The position numbers were made by a program, and so were the translations under genes. This document shows, piece by piece, positions 27,229-36,631 of a stretch of DNA of 64,000 nucleotides; position 1 is the first letter of the stretch, and every line of letters begins with the position of its first letter. Location of the stretch: NCBI GenBank assembly GCA_963812475.1, contig CAWEVI010000057.1:74861-138860 (forward strand), written 5' to 3'. The notes beneath the pieces are model-generated. The model was not told where the DNA came from and ran no database searches. It was given only the letters and a program-made list of their open reading frames with translations. The stretch comes from JAMXLO01 sp963812475. GTDB taxonomy: Bacteria > Pseudomonadota > Alphaproteobacteria > Acetobacterales > Acetobacteraceae.

Positions 27229-28698
27229 TCATCCTTGCTCCCAGGGCGTTTCAGCTGCCGCGTGCCGCCCTGAGACACGCCCGAACGCCAGGCATTCGCC
27301 GATGTTTCCTGTCCCCTGATACAGGTAGCTGTAGATCGAGCCCAGTTCTCCCGCGCTGTACAGCCGCGCGATGGGTGTGCCATCGGGCCGCACGATCTGT
27401 CCCCTTTCATTGCGCCTCGGACCGCCTTGGGTATTGAGCATCGAGGGTGAAAGTTCGACTGCATAGAATGGTTCGGCGACGATGGGCGCCATCATCAAGG
27501 TTCGGCCGAAATCCGGATCCCGTTTCGCGTCGCAGTGACGGTTCCATCGGCTGACGGTGTCCACCAATGCGCCGGCGTCGAGCCCCACCGCCCCGGCCAG
27601 GGCCGCAAGGCTGTCGGCGGTCCTGATCCAGCCCTTCGCCAGTTCGACAGCGTTGTTCTCACTCCAGTCGTAGCGCTCGATGATCTGGGTCCAACCATGG
27701 CTTGGATGCTTGTCGTAGAGCGGGCCAGCGGTGAACAGCGTGTGATCGAAGATGAGAAACATCGGACACGGCGTGGACAGCGGCAGCCAACGGCCGTTCA
27801 CCGGGATTTTTCCATGGCGGGTCTTGAACTTTTCGTCGGTGAAGCGTCGGGCGTCCGGCCCCACCACGATCATGCCGCCCGGCGTCTCCTTGCTGTAATG
27901 CAGCGCCTGCATGGAAAACGTCGTCCGCACTTCCGGAACCTTCAGCGCCATGGACGGGCCGGCGTAGTTGTTCATGTGCCAAAGATCGGCGCCAACCGAC
28001 ATCGCCATGGAGATGCCGTCGCCTTCGTTGTACGGCGTGCCGGAGGTGTAGCAATAGGGCACGCCAGGAAGATAATCGCAAATCATTTGCTGGTTGTTTT
28101 CGAATCCTCCGCAGGTGAGCACCACCGCTTTTCCCGCTTTGACGGTGATAGTTCGATTGCCCCTCTGGGCTCGCACACCGAGGATTTCCTTGGTGATGTC
28201 GTGCTGGATCAGCGCTCTCGCCGGCGTTTCATACAGAACCGGGATCGGGCGCTGCTTGACCAGGCGCTCGAACAGTTTCCAGGTGTAGGAATAGCCATAG
28301 GTGGGACCATCGTGGAATTTATGCACGCAATCCGAGCCGGGCAGATCCGGGAATTCGATCCCGACCGGGGGATGTTGGTGTTCTTGCGGATCGCCGCCAA
28401 GGCTTCGCAGCCATGCGTTGTTTTCGCACATCTCCTGTGCCCATACCCGCACCATGGTTTCCGGCACCGTGTAGGGCCCGCACAGCGCGGTGAGATAGCC
28501 GACAGCCTGTTCGACCGATGACGTATTCAGATAGCCTTGACCCGCGACTCGCGTGTTGCCGCCTTCCTGACCTTCGGGCGCCTTCTCCAGGATCACCACC
28601 TCGGCTCCCAGATCATGGGCCGTGACAGATGCAGCCATGCCCGCGGCTCCGAAGCCGACGACGACGACATCGGCTTCGACATCCCATTTCTGCGGCAT
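27229..28698 (-). CDS. FAD-binding dehydrogenase, fumarate-reductase/3-ketosteroid dehydrogenase-like
   Basis: A 489-residue FAD_binding_2 flavoprotein. The N-terminus has ADVVVVGFGAAGMAASVTAH with GFGAAG at 15-20, followed by EKAPEGQEGGNTRVAGQG. The C-terminal FAD loop is RLYSAGELGSIYSYLYQGTGN. The architecture fits 3-ketosteroid-1-dehydrogenase-like and fumarate-reductase-like enzymes; there is no heme or covalent-flavin domain. A role in desaturating a cyclic ketone fits the surrounding monooxygenase genes but is inference. Confidence 0.88.
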   Translation of the reverse strand: MPQKWDVEADVVVVGFGAAGMAASVTAHDLGAEVVILEKAPEGQEGGNTRVAGQGYLNTSSVEQAVGYLTALCGPYTVPETMVRVWAQEMCENNAWLRSLGGDPQEHQHPPVGIEFPDLPGSDCVHKFHDGPTYGYSYTWKLFERLVKQRPIPVLYETPARALIQHDITKEILGVRAQRGNRTITVKAGKAVVLTCGGFENNQQMICDYLPGVPYCYTSGTPYNEGDGISMAMSVGADLWHMNNYAGPSMALKVPEVRTTFSMQALHYSKETPGGMIVVGPDARRFTDEKFKTRHGKIPVNGRWLPLSTPCPMFLIFDHTLFTAGPLYDKHPSHGWTQIIERYDWSENNAVELAKGWIRTADSLAALAGAVGLDAGALVDTVSRWNRHCDAKRDPDFGRTLMMAPIVAEPFYAVELSPSMLNTQGGPRRNERGQIVRPDGTPIARLYSAGELGSIYSYLYQGTGNIGECLAFGRVSGRHAAAETPWEQG

Positions 28699-28895
28699 TG
28701 ATGATTGGTCCTTCGTGAGTATTCGCGCTGGCGGGGCCGGTCCGCGATCAATCGGTGCGATTCCGGTGTGGATGGTGAGCCATATCAGACCTGCACGCGG
28801 CCTTGCGCAAATTCTGGCCGCGACCCGGCCCGCATGACGTTCTGGTCGATTTCATGCAGACTGGCGGATTACTTCCCGGTGAGAGGCTCTGACTT

Positions 28896-30065
28896 TTGGA
28901 CCGGTTGGCGACCATCAACGATTGGCTGGTGCGCGAGGGGCGGCTCACGCGCGACAACTCGACGCTGCTGCAGCGCTTCTGCGAACAGCTTCTGAACCTC
29001 GATGTCAAACTGGACAGATGCTGGCTGCATAATCGCGCCCTGCGTCCGAATTATGCCGGTCTGTCGCGCCTGTGGCAGAAGGGCGAAGCGCTCTCCTTCC
29101 GGCCGCTCGAATACGGTTTCGAAAGCACCCCGACCTATCTGAATAGTCCGGTGCGATACGCGGTGGACCGGAAGGAGTTCCACTACTGGCGGCTGGGTCA
29201 GGCGGACACGCCGGCATTCCCTGTGCTCGAGGAACTTCGGCAGGATGGCTATGTCGGCTATGCCATCACGCCGCTGTTCTTCTCCGACGGCGCGGTCAAC
29301 GCCATTTCCTGGGCTACACGGCAACCCGCGGGCTTCAGCCGGGACGACCTGCTGCTGTTGGAAGGCTTGCTGCCAAGCCTTGCGGCTGTGGTGGAGATCA
29401 ACAGCCTTCGGCGCTTCACCAGCAGTCTGCTGACGACCTATGTCGGGCGGGAGCCTGGCGAGCGCATCCTGAAGGGTCAGGTCCGCCGCGGCGAGGTGCT
29501 GACCGCCACCGCGGCGTTGATGCTGGCGGATCTGCGGGATTTCTCGGCGATGTCCGACACGCATTCGCCAAGCCTGGTGATCGAAACCCTTAACCGGTAT
29601 TTCGACTGCATCATGCCCCCGGTGTATCGGCGCGGCGGCGAGGTCGTGGAGATCATGGGCGACGCGATGCTCGTCATCTTCAACGAGAACGGGGATCGCA
29701 ATGCCCAGGACGTCTGCCGCCTCGCACTCGATGCCGCGAAGGAAGGCCTGGCCGCGCTGGAACAGAGCAACGCGACCGAACGGGAAACCGCTGGCCCGGA
29801 CGGCATCATTTTGCGTGCCGGTATAGCCTTGCACCACGGGCAGGTTTCGTACGGAAACATCGGCGCGGGAGACCGGTTGGACTTCACGATAATCGGCCCG
29901 GACGTCAACCTGACCAGCCGCATCGAACGGATCTGCCGTTTGATCGGACGGGAGCTGATCATGTCCGCGAATTTTGCCGACCTGCTGGACGATCCGACCT
30001 TTGCGATCGGGCATTTCGACCTGCGCGGCTTTGCGCACAAGCAGCTTCTGTACGGGCTTGACTGA
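28896..30065 (+). CDS. Class III adenylate/guanylate cyclase, TTG start
   Basis: A 389-residue soluble nucleotidyl cyclase. The catalytic domain (about 205-380) has both metal Asp residues (ADLRDFSAMSD and EIMGDAMLV), the purine-contacting Asp in RLDFTIIGPDVN and the transition-state Asn/Arg pair (VNLTSRIE), so it looks active and more like an adenylate cyclase. The N-terminal 200 residues are a GAF-like sensory region without membrane segments. A TGA lies one codon upstream, so the TTG at 28896, with GAGAGG about 9 bases before it, is the only start giving the full family N-terminus. Confidence 0.9.
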   Translation: MDRLATINDWLVREGRLTRDNSTLLQRFCEQLLNLDVKLDRCWLHNRALRPNYAGLSRLWQKGEALSFRPLEYGFESTPTYLNSPVRYAVDRKEFHYWRLGQADTPAFPVLEELRQDGYVGYAITPLFFSDGAVNAISWATRQPAGFSRDDLLLLEGLLPSLAAVVEINSLRRFTSSLLTTYVGREPGERILKGQVRRGEVLTATAALMLADLRDFSAMSDTHSPSLVIETLNRYFDCIMPPVYRRGGEVVEIMGDAMLVIFNENGDRNAQDVCRLALDAAKEGLAALEQSNATERETAGPDGIILRAGIALHHGQVSYGNIGAGDRLDFTIIGPDVNLTSRIERICRLIGRELIMSANFADLLDDPTFAIGHFDLRGFAHKQLLYGLD

Positions 30066-30104
30066 CGCCGACAACCTGATTCGCGCCATCATCGGAGGCC
30101 TGCC

Positions 30105-30788
30105 ATGAACCTGAACGCTGATTTCGGCAGCCGCGCGGCAGTCCACGCGGGGCGGCTTGACTGGACGCCCTCGCCGATCCCCGGTGTGGACCGACGCATG
30201 CTCGACCGCATTGGCGACGAGGTGGCGCGCGCGACCTCCATCGTTCGCTATGCGCCCGGCAGCCGCTTCTCGCCGCATATCCACGGCGGCGGCGAGGAGT
30301 TTCTGGTGCTCGACGGCGTGTTCGAGGACGAGCACGGCTGCTTTCCCGCTGGCAGCTATATCCGCAATCCACCCACCACCAGCCACACCCCGGGTTCCGG
30401 ATCTGGCTGCACGATCTTCGTCAAGCTCTGGCAGTTCGATCCACGGGACCGAACCGAAGTGCGGCTCGACACCGGTTCGGGCACCTTCGCCCCTGTGGTG
30501 GGCCGGCCTGGCGTGACGGCACTGCCGCTGTTCGAGGACGCCCACGAGCGGGTTCGCCTGGAATGCTGGGGTCCGGGTGCCGTCGTGACGCTGCCCGTGC
30601 CGGGCGGGATCGAGTTGCTGGTGCTCGACGGCGGCTTCACCGAGGGCGGCGAACTCTTCGAAACGCAGTCGTGGCTGCGGCTGCCGACCGGCGCGACCCT
30701 GCGTGCCGTGGCCGGACCACAGGGCTGTCGCGTCTGGGTAAAGGCGGATCACCTGGCGGACATTCGGGCGGCGCCGACTGTCGCTTAA
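30105..30788 (+). CDS. Double-cupin, ChrR-like protein
   Basis: A 227-residue protein with two cupin halves. The first has FSPHIHGGGEEFLVLDGVFEDE with the His/His/Glu metal set and a following PTTSHTPGS. The second half (PVPGGIELLVLDGGFTEG) lacks the His pair, so only the first half looks metal-binding. This is the ChrR cupin-type fold seen in anti-sigma partners and in stand-alone dioxygenase-like proteins; no anti-sigma zinc domain is present here. It follows the cyclase gene by about 40 bases on the same strand. Confidence 0.82.
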   Translation: MNLNADFGSRAAVHAGRLDWTPSPIPGVDRRMLDRIGDEVARATSIVRYAPGSRFSPHIHGGGEEFLVLDGVFEDEHGCFPAGSYIRNPPTTSHTPGSGSGCTIFVKLWQFDPRDRTEVRLDTGSGTFAPVVGRPGVTALPLFEDAHERVRLECWGPGAVVTLPVPGGIELLVLDGGFTEGGELFETQSWLRLPTGATLRAVAGPQGCRVWVKADHLADIRAAPTVA

Positions 30789-30833
30789 CCGGCGCCGTGA
30801 AACGCCGCCTCATCCGGCAGGGCCGGTCTGAAA

Positions 30834-30874
30834 TGGCCGGGTCACTCCCCGGATCAAGTCCGGGGATGGCCATG
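30834..30874. repeat. Second palindromic intergenic repeat (REP-like)
   Basis: CCCCGGA-tcaag-TCCGGGG is a perfect 7-base stem flanked by ATGGCCGG on the left and ATGGCCATGAC on the right. The flanks match arms of the palindrome at 16441-16479, so both belong to one dispersed family. It lies about 45 bases past the stop of the double-cupin gene. Confidence 0.6.
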
Positions 30875-30997
30875 ACGGTTTTGCGGCGACGCCGAGCGTC
30901 CTGGGCGACTACGACGCCCCTGTCGAAGTCGGCTGCAACAACCCGCCCGCTCGCGATGATCTTGGAACGCGTGGCTCATGCCCCGCTTGCCGAAAGC

Positions 30998-32458
30998 CTA
31001 TAAGTTGAGGGTATTCTTATAGATCTTGCCATCCTTCATTATCATGACAAGGTTCCTGGCTGGATTCTCCATAAGCGCGATATTTTCAAGCGGATCGCCA
31101 TCAACGACCAACAGATCCGCAAGCGCGCCCTGCTCCACAACCCCCAATTTCCCAGGATAGGGGTTGCGTGGACCGGACAAGCCAAGCAGCGCGGCATTGT
31201 CGGCCGTTGCCATCTTCAAAATCTCGGACGTGGTGTACCAACGCGTCAAATGACCCAGCATGGCGCCCTGACGCATGGTCAGCGCTCCCGAGAACAGCAG
31301 ATCAGAACCGAATGCCGTCTTGATGTTGTACTTTCTCGCCAGCGTATAGGCCCGGTCCGTGCCGGCAAGAACCTGAAGTTGCTTGACCCGGCTTTCACCG
31401 GTCAGGGGAACCAAGTCATCCTCACCAAGAAATGGTTGAATGCTGAGCCAGACGCCCTTCTCCGATATCAGCCTGGCAGTTGCTTCGTCCATCAGATGAC
31501 CATGCTCGATGCAGGTGACGCCGGCGGCGATCGCCCGCTGGATCGTCGCCGGCGCGTAGGCATGCGCCGCGACGTAGGTGGACCAGTCTTCGGCAGCTTC
31601 GACCCCTCCGCGCAACTCGGCTTCGGTGAACGTGGACGCGTCCAACGGGCTGCGCGGCGACGATACGCCACCGCCTGCCACGAGCTTGATCTGTGACGCA
31701 CCCTGCATGAGCTGTTCGCGCACGCGCAGTCGGACGTCGTCGGGACTATCGGCAATCGAGGCCGCACCGGTCTGCTCCATGTGGCTGGGCTTGCCGGCGG
31801 TACCGGGCAGGTCCGACAACGGACGCAGATCACCATGACCGCCCGTGGCGGTTATCATCGCGCCGCACGGATAGATGCGCGGTCCCGACACCAGACCGTC
31901 GTCGATCGCCTGCTTCAATGCAAAGGTGGGTCCACCAAGATCCCGAATTGTAGTGAAGCCGCGCATCAACGTGTGCTCGGCCTCGACGCTGGCGGCCAGA
32001 TGGATGTAGCCGACATCGCCGGTCAACAACGTCGGCAGCGGCAGCGCGGCAAACATGGAATGCCAATGCGCGTCGATCAGGCCCGGCATAAGCACCCGGC
32101 CGCCGCAATCGATCACCTGCGCGTCGCCCGGCGCGGCCGGGTTGCCGTCCGCCACGGCATCGATCCGATTGCCCGCTACCAGCACTCGGAGCCCTTCGCG
32201 CAACGCGCCCGACCTGCCGTCGAACAAACGGAGGTTGGTGAACAGGATCGGCCGAGCCGCCCGGAGCGGCGCAGGCTGGGCGCTTGCGCGCAGCGGCAGC
32301 CCGAGCAGTCCGGTCGAGGCAGCCACGCCGGCAACAAAGCCGCGTCGCGAAAGATCCGCGGTGATCCGACGTGTCAGCGACTGAATTTCGGGCCTGTGGC
32401 AAAGGCAGCCGGCATGACCGGCCAATGCTGCTGCATCACCCGAAGTGCAGGAGAACAT
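30998..32458 (-). CDS. Secreted metal-dependent amidohydrolase
   Basis: A 486-residue amidohydrolase with a Tat-type signal after an N-terminal leader (LSRRGFVAGVAASTGLLGLP). The metal site appears as MPGLIDAHWHS (HxH), a central Lys in SQIKLVAGGGV, later His residues (AAHAYA, CIEHGHLMD) and FGSDLL with the catalytic Asp. It belongs with the prolidase/imidazolonepropionase-like branch of the family. GGGGGTGAG precedes the ATG. Probable periplasmic hydrolase of an amide or cyclic substrate. Confidence 0.88.
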   Translation of the reverse strand: MFSCTSGDAAALAGHAGCLCHRPEIQSLTRRITADLSRRGFVAGVAASTGLLGLPLRASAQPAPLRAARPILFTNLRLFDGRSGALREGLRVLVAGNRIDAVADGNPAAPGDAQVIDCGGRVLMPGLIDAHWHSMFAALPLPTLLTGDVGYIHLAASVEAEHTLMRGFTTIRDLGGPTFALKQAIDDGLVSGPRIYPCGAMITATGGHGDLRPLSDLPGTAGKPSHMEQTGAASIADSPDDVRLRVREQLMQGASQIKLVAGGGVSSPRSPLDASTFTEAELRGGVEAAEDWSTYVAAHAYAPATIQRAIAAGVTCIEHGHLMDEATARLISEKGVWLSIQPFLGEDDLVPLTGESRVKQLQVLAGTDRAYTLARKYNIKTAFGSDLLFSGALTMRQGAMLGHLTRWYTTSEILKMATADNAALLGLSGPRNPYPGKLGVVEQGALADLLVVDGDPLENIALMENPARNLVMIMKDGKIYKNTLNL

Positions 32459-32511
32459 GGCTCACCCCCGAAACAAGTCTGGACCGATCGGCTCTGGCGA
32501 GCCAGGCTCCA

Positions 32512-32547
32512 CGACGCTTTCGACCGCGACGACGCTTTCGACCGCGA
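32512..32547. repeat. Perfect 18-base tandem duplication
   Basis: The unit cgacgctttcgaccgcga occurs twice in immediate succession in the gap between the M20 peptidase gene stop and the amidohydrolase start. No function is evident; it is probably a recent slippage duplication. Confidence 0.7.
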
Positions 32548-32575
32548 CGGCGCGATGCGAACCGCGGCGCGACGG

Positions 32576-33721
32576 TCAGCCGACCAGCGCGCGCTTTGCC
32601 ACACTCGCGAGGTAGCCTGCCGCGGCCGGCAGGATCGCGTCGTTATAGTCGTAGCTCGAATTGTGCAGCCCGCGGCCATCGTCGGCGGGGCCGTTGCCGA
32701 TCCAGACGAATGCACCCGGACGATGCTCCAGGTACCAGGCGAAGTCCTCGCCGGTCATCGCGGGCGCCATGTCGCGCCGCAGCGGCAGACCTGCCGCGAC
32801 CACCGCCTCGGCGGCCATGTCGCGCTCAGCCGGTGCGTTCACGGTCACCGGATTGCCTCGGCGTAACGCCGCCTCGATCTGCACGTCGCAACTCAATGCC
32901 ACGCCGGCACAGACACGCCGGATCGCATCCTCCACCTCGTCGCAGGTCGGGTTGCGCAGCGTGCGCATGGTGCCGCGCAGGACAGCCTCGCCGGGGATCT
33001 GATTTGCCGCGGTTCCCGCCTCCATCGTTGCAACCGAAATCACCACCGCATCCAGCGGATCGACATTGCGCGATACGATCGTCTGCAACGCGAGCAGCAG
33101 ATGCGCCGAGGCCACCACCGGATCGCGGGTCAGATGCGGCAGGGCGGCGTGGCCGGAGACGCCCTTCACGCGGAACTCGATCCGCCCGCCGGATGCCATC
33201 ACCGCCGCGTCATGCACAGCAACCGTGCCGGCGCCCAGGCCAGGCCAGTTGTGATAGCCGAAGATCCGCTCCATCGGGAACCGCTCGAACAGACCGTCGG
33301 CGATCATGTTCTTCGCCCCGCCACCACCCTCCTCGGCGGGCTGGAATACCAGATGCACCGTGCCTGCCCAGGACGTGTCCTGCCCCAGCAGCGCCGCGGC
33401 ACCGAGCAATGACGTGGTGTGCCCGTCATGGCCGCAGGCATGCATCACGCCCGGATTGCCGGACGCATAGGGCAGACCGGTCGTTTCTGTGATCGGCAAC
33501 GCGTCCATGTCGGCGCGCAGGCCGACACTGCGGTTGGACTGGCCTCGGCTGATCGTCGCCACAACGCCATGGCCGCCCACGCCGGCAACGAACGGAACGC
33601 CGAGTTCACGCAGCCTGGCGCAGACGAAGGCGGCGGTCTCGTGCTCGTGCAGCGTCAGTTCGGGATGCGTGTGAAGGTAGCGGCGCCAGCCGGTCAATGT
33701 CTCTGCGAGGGACTTGTCCAT
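32576..33721 (-). CDS. M20-family amidohydrolase (hippurate hydrolase/IAA-amino-acid hydrolase type)
   Basis: A 381-residue M20D metallohydrolase. Family motifs in order: RRYLHTHPELTLHEHETA, LRADMDALPI, MHACGHDGHT (metal Cys and His pair), QPAEEGGGGAKNMI and a late AMTGEDFAWY. These give the dinuclear site of aminoacylase-like enzymes that split N-acyl amino acids. Minus strand, about 120 bases before the secreted amidohydrolase gene, so possibly one transcript. Divergent from a metal-dependent hydrolase gene at 33844. Confidence 0.92.
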   Translation of the reverse strand: MDKSLAETLTGWRRYLHTHPELTLHEHETAAFVCARLRELGVPFVAGVGGHGVVATISRGQSNRSVGLRADMDALPITETTGLPYASGNPGVMHACGHDGHTTSLLGAAALLGQDTSWAGTVHLVFQPAEEGGGGAKNMIADGLFERFPMERIFGYHNWPGLGAGTVAVHDAAVMASGGRIEFRVKGVSGHAALPHLTRDPVVASAHLLLALQTIVSRNVDPLDAVVISVATMEAGTAANQIPGEAVLRGTMRTLRNPTCDEVEDAIRRVCAGVALSCDVQIEAALRRGNPVTVNAPAERDMAAEAVVAAGLPLRRDMAPAMTGEDFAWYLEHRPGAFVWIGNGPADDGRGLHNSSYDYNDAILPAAAGYLASVAKRALVG

Positions 33722-33843
33722 TCTCGATCCGGGTAGTCCTTCGCGCGCGCCGATGCAACCACATGGCCACCGGCACTTGGCCGCCGGACAATCCTGGGCG
33801 TAGGCTCGGTCCCAACAGTCAGCGTTACCGAAGGAGGGAACCT

Positions 33844-34993
33844 ATGCAATACAAACGTATCTCGGCCGATTGCCATCTCGATATGCCGTGGATGCCGCCG
33901 GAGCTCTTTACGTCAGAAGCCTCGCGGGAAATGCGGGACCGGATGCCATACGTCGCCGACGGGCCGGACGGCCCCCAGTGGGTCACCAAGTCCGGCGCCA
34001 CGTTCGGCCTGAAGAACGGCGTGGGACCGTCGGGCGCCAAGCTGGTGCCGGGACAGAACCGTCGCGTGGACATCATGGCCGAGACCGGCCTGTTCGCCGA
34101 CGGCAAGAAGGATATCCGCCGGGTGAGTGATCCGCATCTGCGCAAGAAGGACATGGAACGCGACGGGGTGGATGCCGAGGTGATCTTCGGCATTCTGGGT
34201 TCTGCCTCCAAACTGAAGGACAACGAGGCAGCGGCGGAGATGTTCCGGATTTATAATGACTGGCTGAAGGAGTTCTGCAGCCACTATCCGGACCGTCACA
34301 TCGGTCTGGCCTGCCTGCCGTATGGCGACATCGACTGGGCGGTGCAGGAGATCCATCGCTGCGCCAAGATGGGCCTGAAGGGACTGGAGCTGTCCTGCTC
34401 GTGGGACATGGAGCCGATGTGGCACCCGTGCTGGGAGCCGCTCTGGCAGGCGGTGAGCGACGTTCAGCTGCCGCTGCATTTCCATACCTTCCCGACCACG
34501 CCGCCGCGGGCGCGCGAGATGGCGTCCGGCCAGGTGCGGCGGGCGGCGATGTTCACCGGCGTGTCGGCGTTCCAGATGGGGCTGATCCATATCCTCGCGG
34601 CGATGATGGGCGCTGGTGTGTTCGAACGTTACCCGCGCCTGCGCGTGTCGTTCGGCGAGAGCGGCATCGGCTGGATACCGTATGCGCTGGATCGGATGGA
34701 CTTCGAGTTCGAGGACCGGTTCCGCGATCTGATGAAGCTGAAGCCATCGGAATACTGGCAGCGTCAGTGCAAGGCGACGTTCCAGTTCGATCCGATCGGA
34801 CCGAAGCTGCTCAACGTGAACAATCTGATGACGGTGGATACGCTGATGTGGGGGTCCGACTACCCGCACACGGACGGGATCTGGCCCGAGTTCGACGAAG
34901 TATATCGAGGAACAGTTCCAGGGTCTGTCGGCCGAGGACATCCACAAGATCACCTGCGAGAACGCGGCGAAGTTCTATAACCTGACCAACTGA
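33844..34993 (+). pseudogene. ACMSD-like amidohydrolase, frameshifted near its C-terminus
   Basis: An amidohydrolase_2 (ACMSD-type) protein beginning MQYKRISADCHLDMPW, with GGAGGGAA before the ATG. Metal-site features are DCHLD, HFHTFP and WGSDYPHTDG. The frame is correct to WPE (34890). There it shifts: the original frame runs to 34980 with an unrelated tail, while the +1 frame from 34892 encodes a fitting end (STKYIEEQFQG, then CENAAKFYNLTN) and stops at 34993. One extra T in TT at 34891-34892 explains it. The metal site lies before the break, so some activity could remain if the shift is real. Sequencing error is equally possible. Confidence 0.85.
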
Positions 34994-35016
34994 CGAACTG
35001 GCTGACAGGGGGTGCG

Positions 35017-36514
35017 ATGACATCGGAGCCGGCACAATCGGCGCAGGATCCATCGCACTCCCCGACCGGTCTGCGCACCGGCGCGGAGTACCTGTCGTCA
35101 ATCCGTGACGATGGACGTCAGGTCATCTACGACGGCGACGTGGTCAAGGACGTAACGTCCCACCCGGCCTTTCGTGGCGCAGCCCAATCGATCGCCGGCC
35201 TTTGGGACATCGCCGCCGATCCCGCCAACCGCGACCTGATGACCTACCGGTCGCCGAGAACCGGCAAGCCCGTGCTTTGGTGCTATCATATTCCGCAGCG
35301 GCCGGAGGACCTTCGTCCGCGGCGCCGCATGATCCAGCGCTGGGCCGAGCACACCTTCGGCCTGATGGGGCGAACACCCGATCATGTCGCTGGATTTTTC
35401 GCGGGTTTCGCCGCCAATCCGGCATTCTTCGCGACTGCCGGGCAGCGTTATGCCGACAACCTGATGGCATTCTACGAGCACGCGCGCGACAACCATCTCT
35501 ACATCTCCTACGCCCTCGCGCCGCCGCAGATCGACCGCAGCAAGCCATCCCATGCGCAGGCAGACCCGACGCTGTGTGCCGGTGTGGTCGGCGAGCGCGA
35601 CGGAGGCATTGTCCTGAAGGGTGCGCAGCAGCTCGCGACCGGCGCGCCATTCTCCGATTACCTGTTCCTCAGCTGCATTCATCCACAGGTTCCGGGTGAC
35701 GAGAACCATGCGATCAGCGTTGCGATACCGATAAACGCGCCTGGCATGAAGATCTATGCGCGGCGGTCCTATGCAACAAACGCCGTCAGCGCATTCGACT
35801 ATCCGCTGTCGAGCCGGTTCGACGAAACCGATGCGCTCATTACGCTCGATAACGTCTTCGTTCCGTGGGAGCGCGTGTTCATCTATCGGGACGTTGCCCT
35901 TTGCCGTGATCAATGGCGGAAGACGCCGTCCCACATCTACGGCAACTACCAGGCGCAGATCCGCTATGCCACGAAGCTGCGGTTCCTGCTCGGGGTGATG
36001 AAGCACCACTGCGAAATCACCGGCGTTGACTCGCTTCCGGCAAGCCAGGCGCAGCTCGGCGAGATGGCGGCGCTGGCGTCGATCGTCGATATGATGGTCG
36101 AGGCACAGGAGATCCGCGCGACGGTCGAGGATGGCGTGGTGTGGCCGTCCAGGGTCGCGCTCTATTCGATCATGGCGCTGCAATCCAGTCATCAATCCTA
36201 GGTTGATCGATCTGGCACGCGACCTGAGCGGCGGCGCAATGATCATGCTGCCCTCGTCGCGAATGGACTACGACAATCCCGAGACCGCGCGGGAGCTCGA
36301 GCGGTATGTCGCTTCACCCGGCTACCCCTCGAAGCGGCGGGTCGCTCTGTTGAAGCTTGCGTGGGACCTGATCGGCAGCGAGTTTGGCGGGCGCCATCAG
36401 CAGTATGAAAAGTTCTATGGCGGTCCCGCGGCAACCAACAAGCTGCATCTTTATCGAAACTACGATTTCGCGACCGCGAAGCAACTTGCGGAAGCGGCCC
36501 TGGTGGAATTCTAG
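35017..36514 (+). pseudogene. 4-hydroxyphenylacetate 3-hydroxylase (HpaB) family oxygenase, frameshifted
   Basis: An acyl-CoA-dehydrogenase-fold, FADH2-using hydroxylase of the HpaB family, with LRTGAEYLSSIRDDGRQVIY near the start, NLMAFYEHARDNHLYISYAL in the middle and DNVFVPWERVFIY. The first frame stops at 36201. The remaining 100 residues (VINPRLIDLARDLSGGAMIM through the C-terminus ending AEAALVEF) are in the next frame and end at 36514. Removing one base around 36182-36186 (CAATCC) restores a 498-residue protein of normal length. It starts 24 bases after the amidohydrolase stop. Either the operon is decaying or the sequence has an error. Confidence 0.85.
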
Positions 36515-36518
36515 CTGC

Positions 36519-36537
36519 GCGAGGTGTCAGCCCTCGC
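36519..36537. terminator. Hairpin after the HpaB-family gene
   Basis: GCGAGG-tgtcagc-CCTCGC forms a perfect 6-base stem four bases after the restored stop codon, followed by a weak T-rich stretch (tcatttgt). It stands between convergent genes, and its place right after the full-length frame supports reading the gene through to 36514. Confidence 0.45.
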
Positions 36538-36631
36538 CTCATTTGTATCAACGTTACTCCATCTGTCGAAGCCACCGCGCTCGTGCAACCCGTAGCAGCC
36601 CAGAGCGGACCATAAGTCTTGCGACCAGGCC

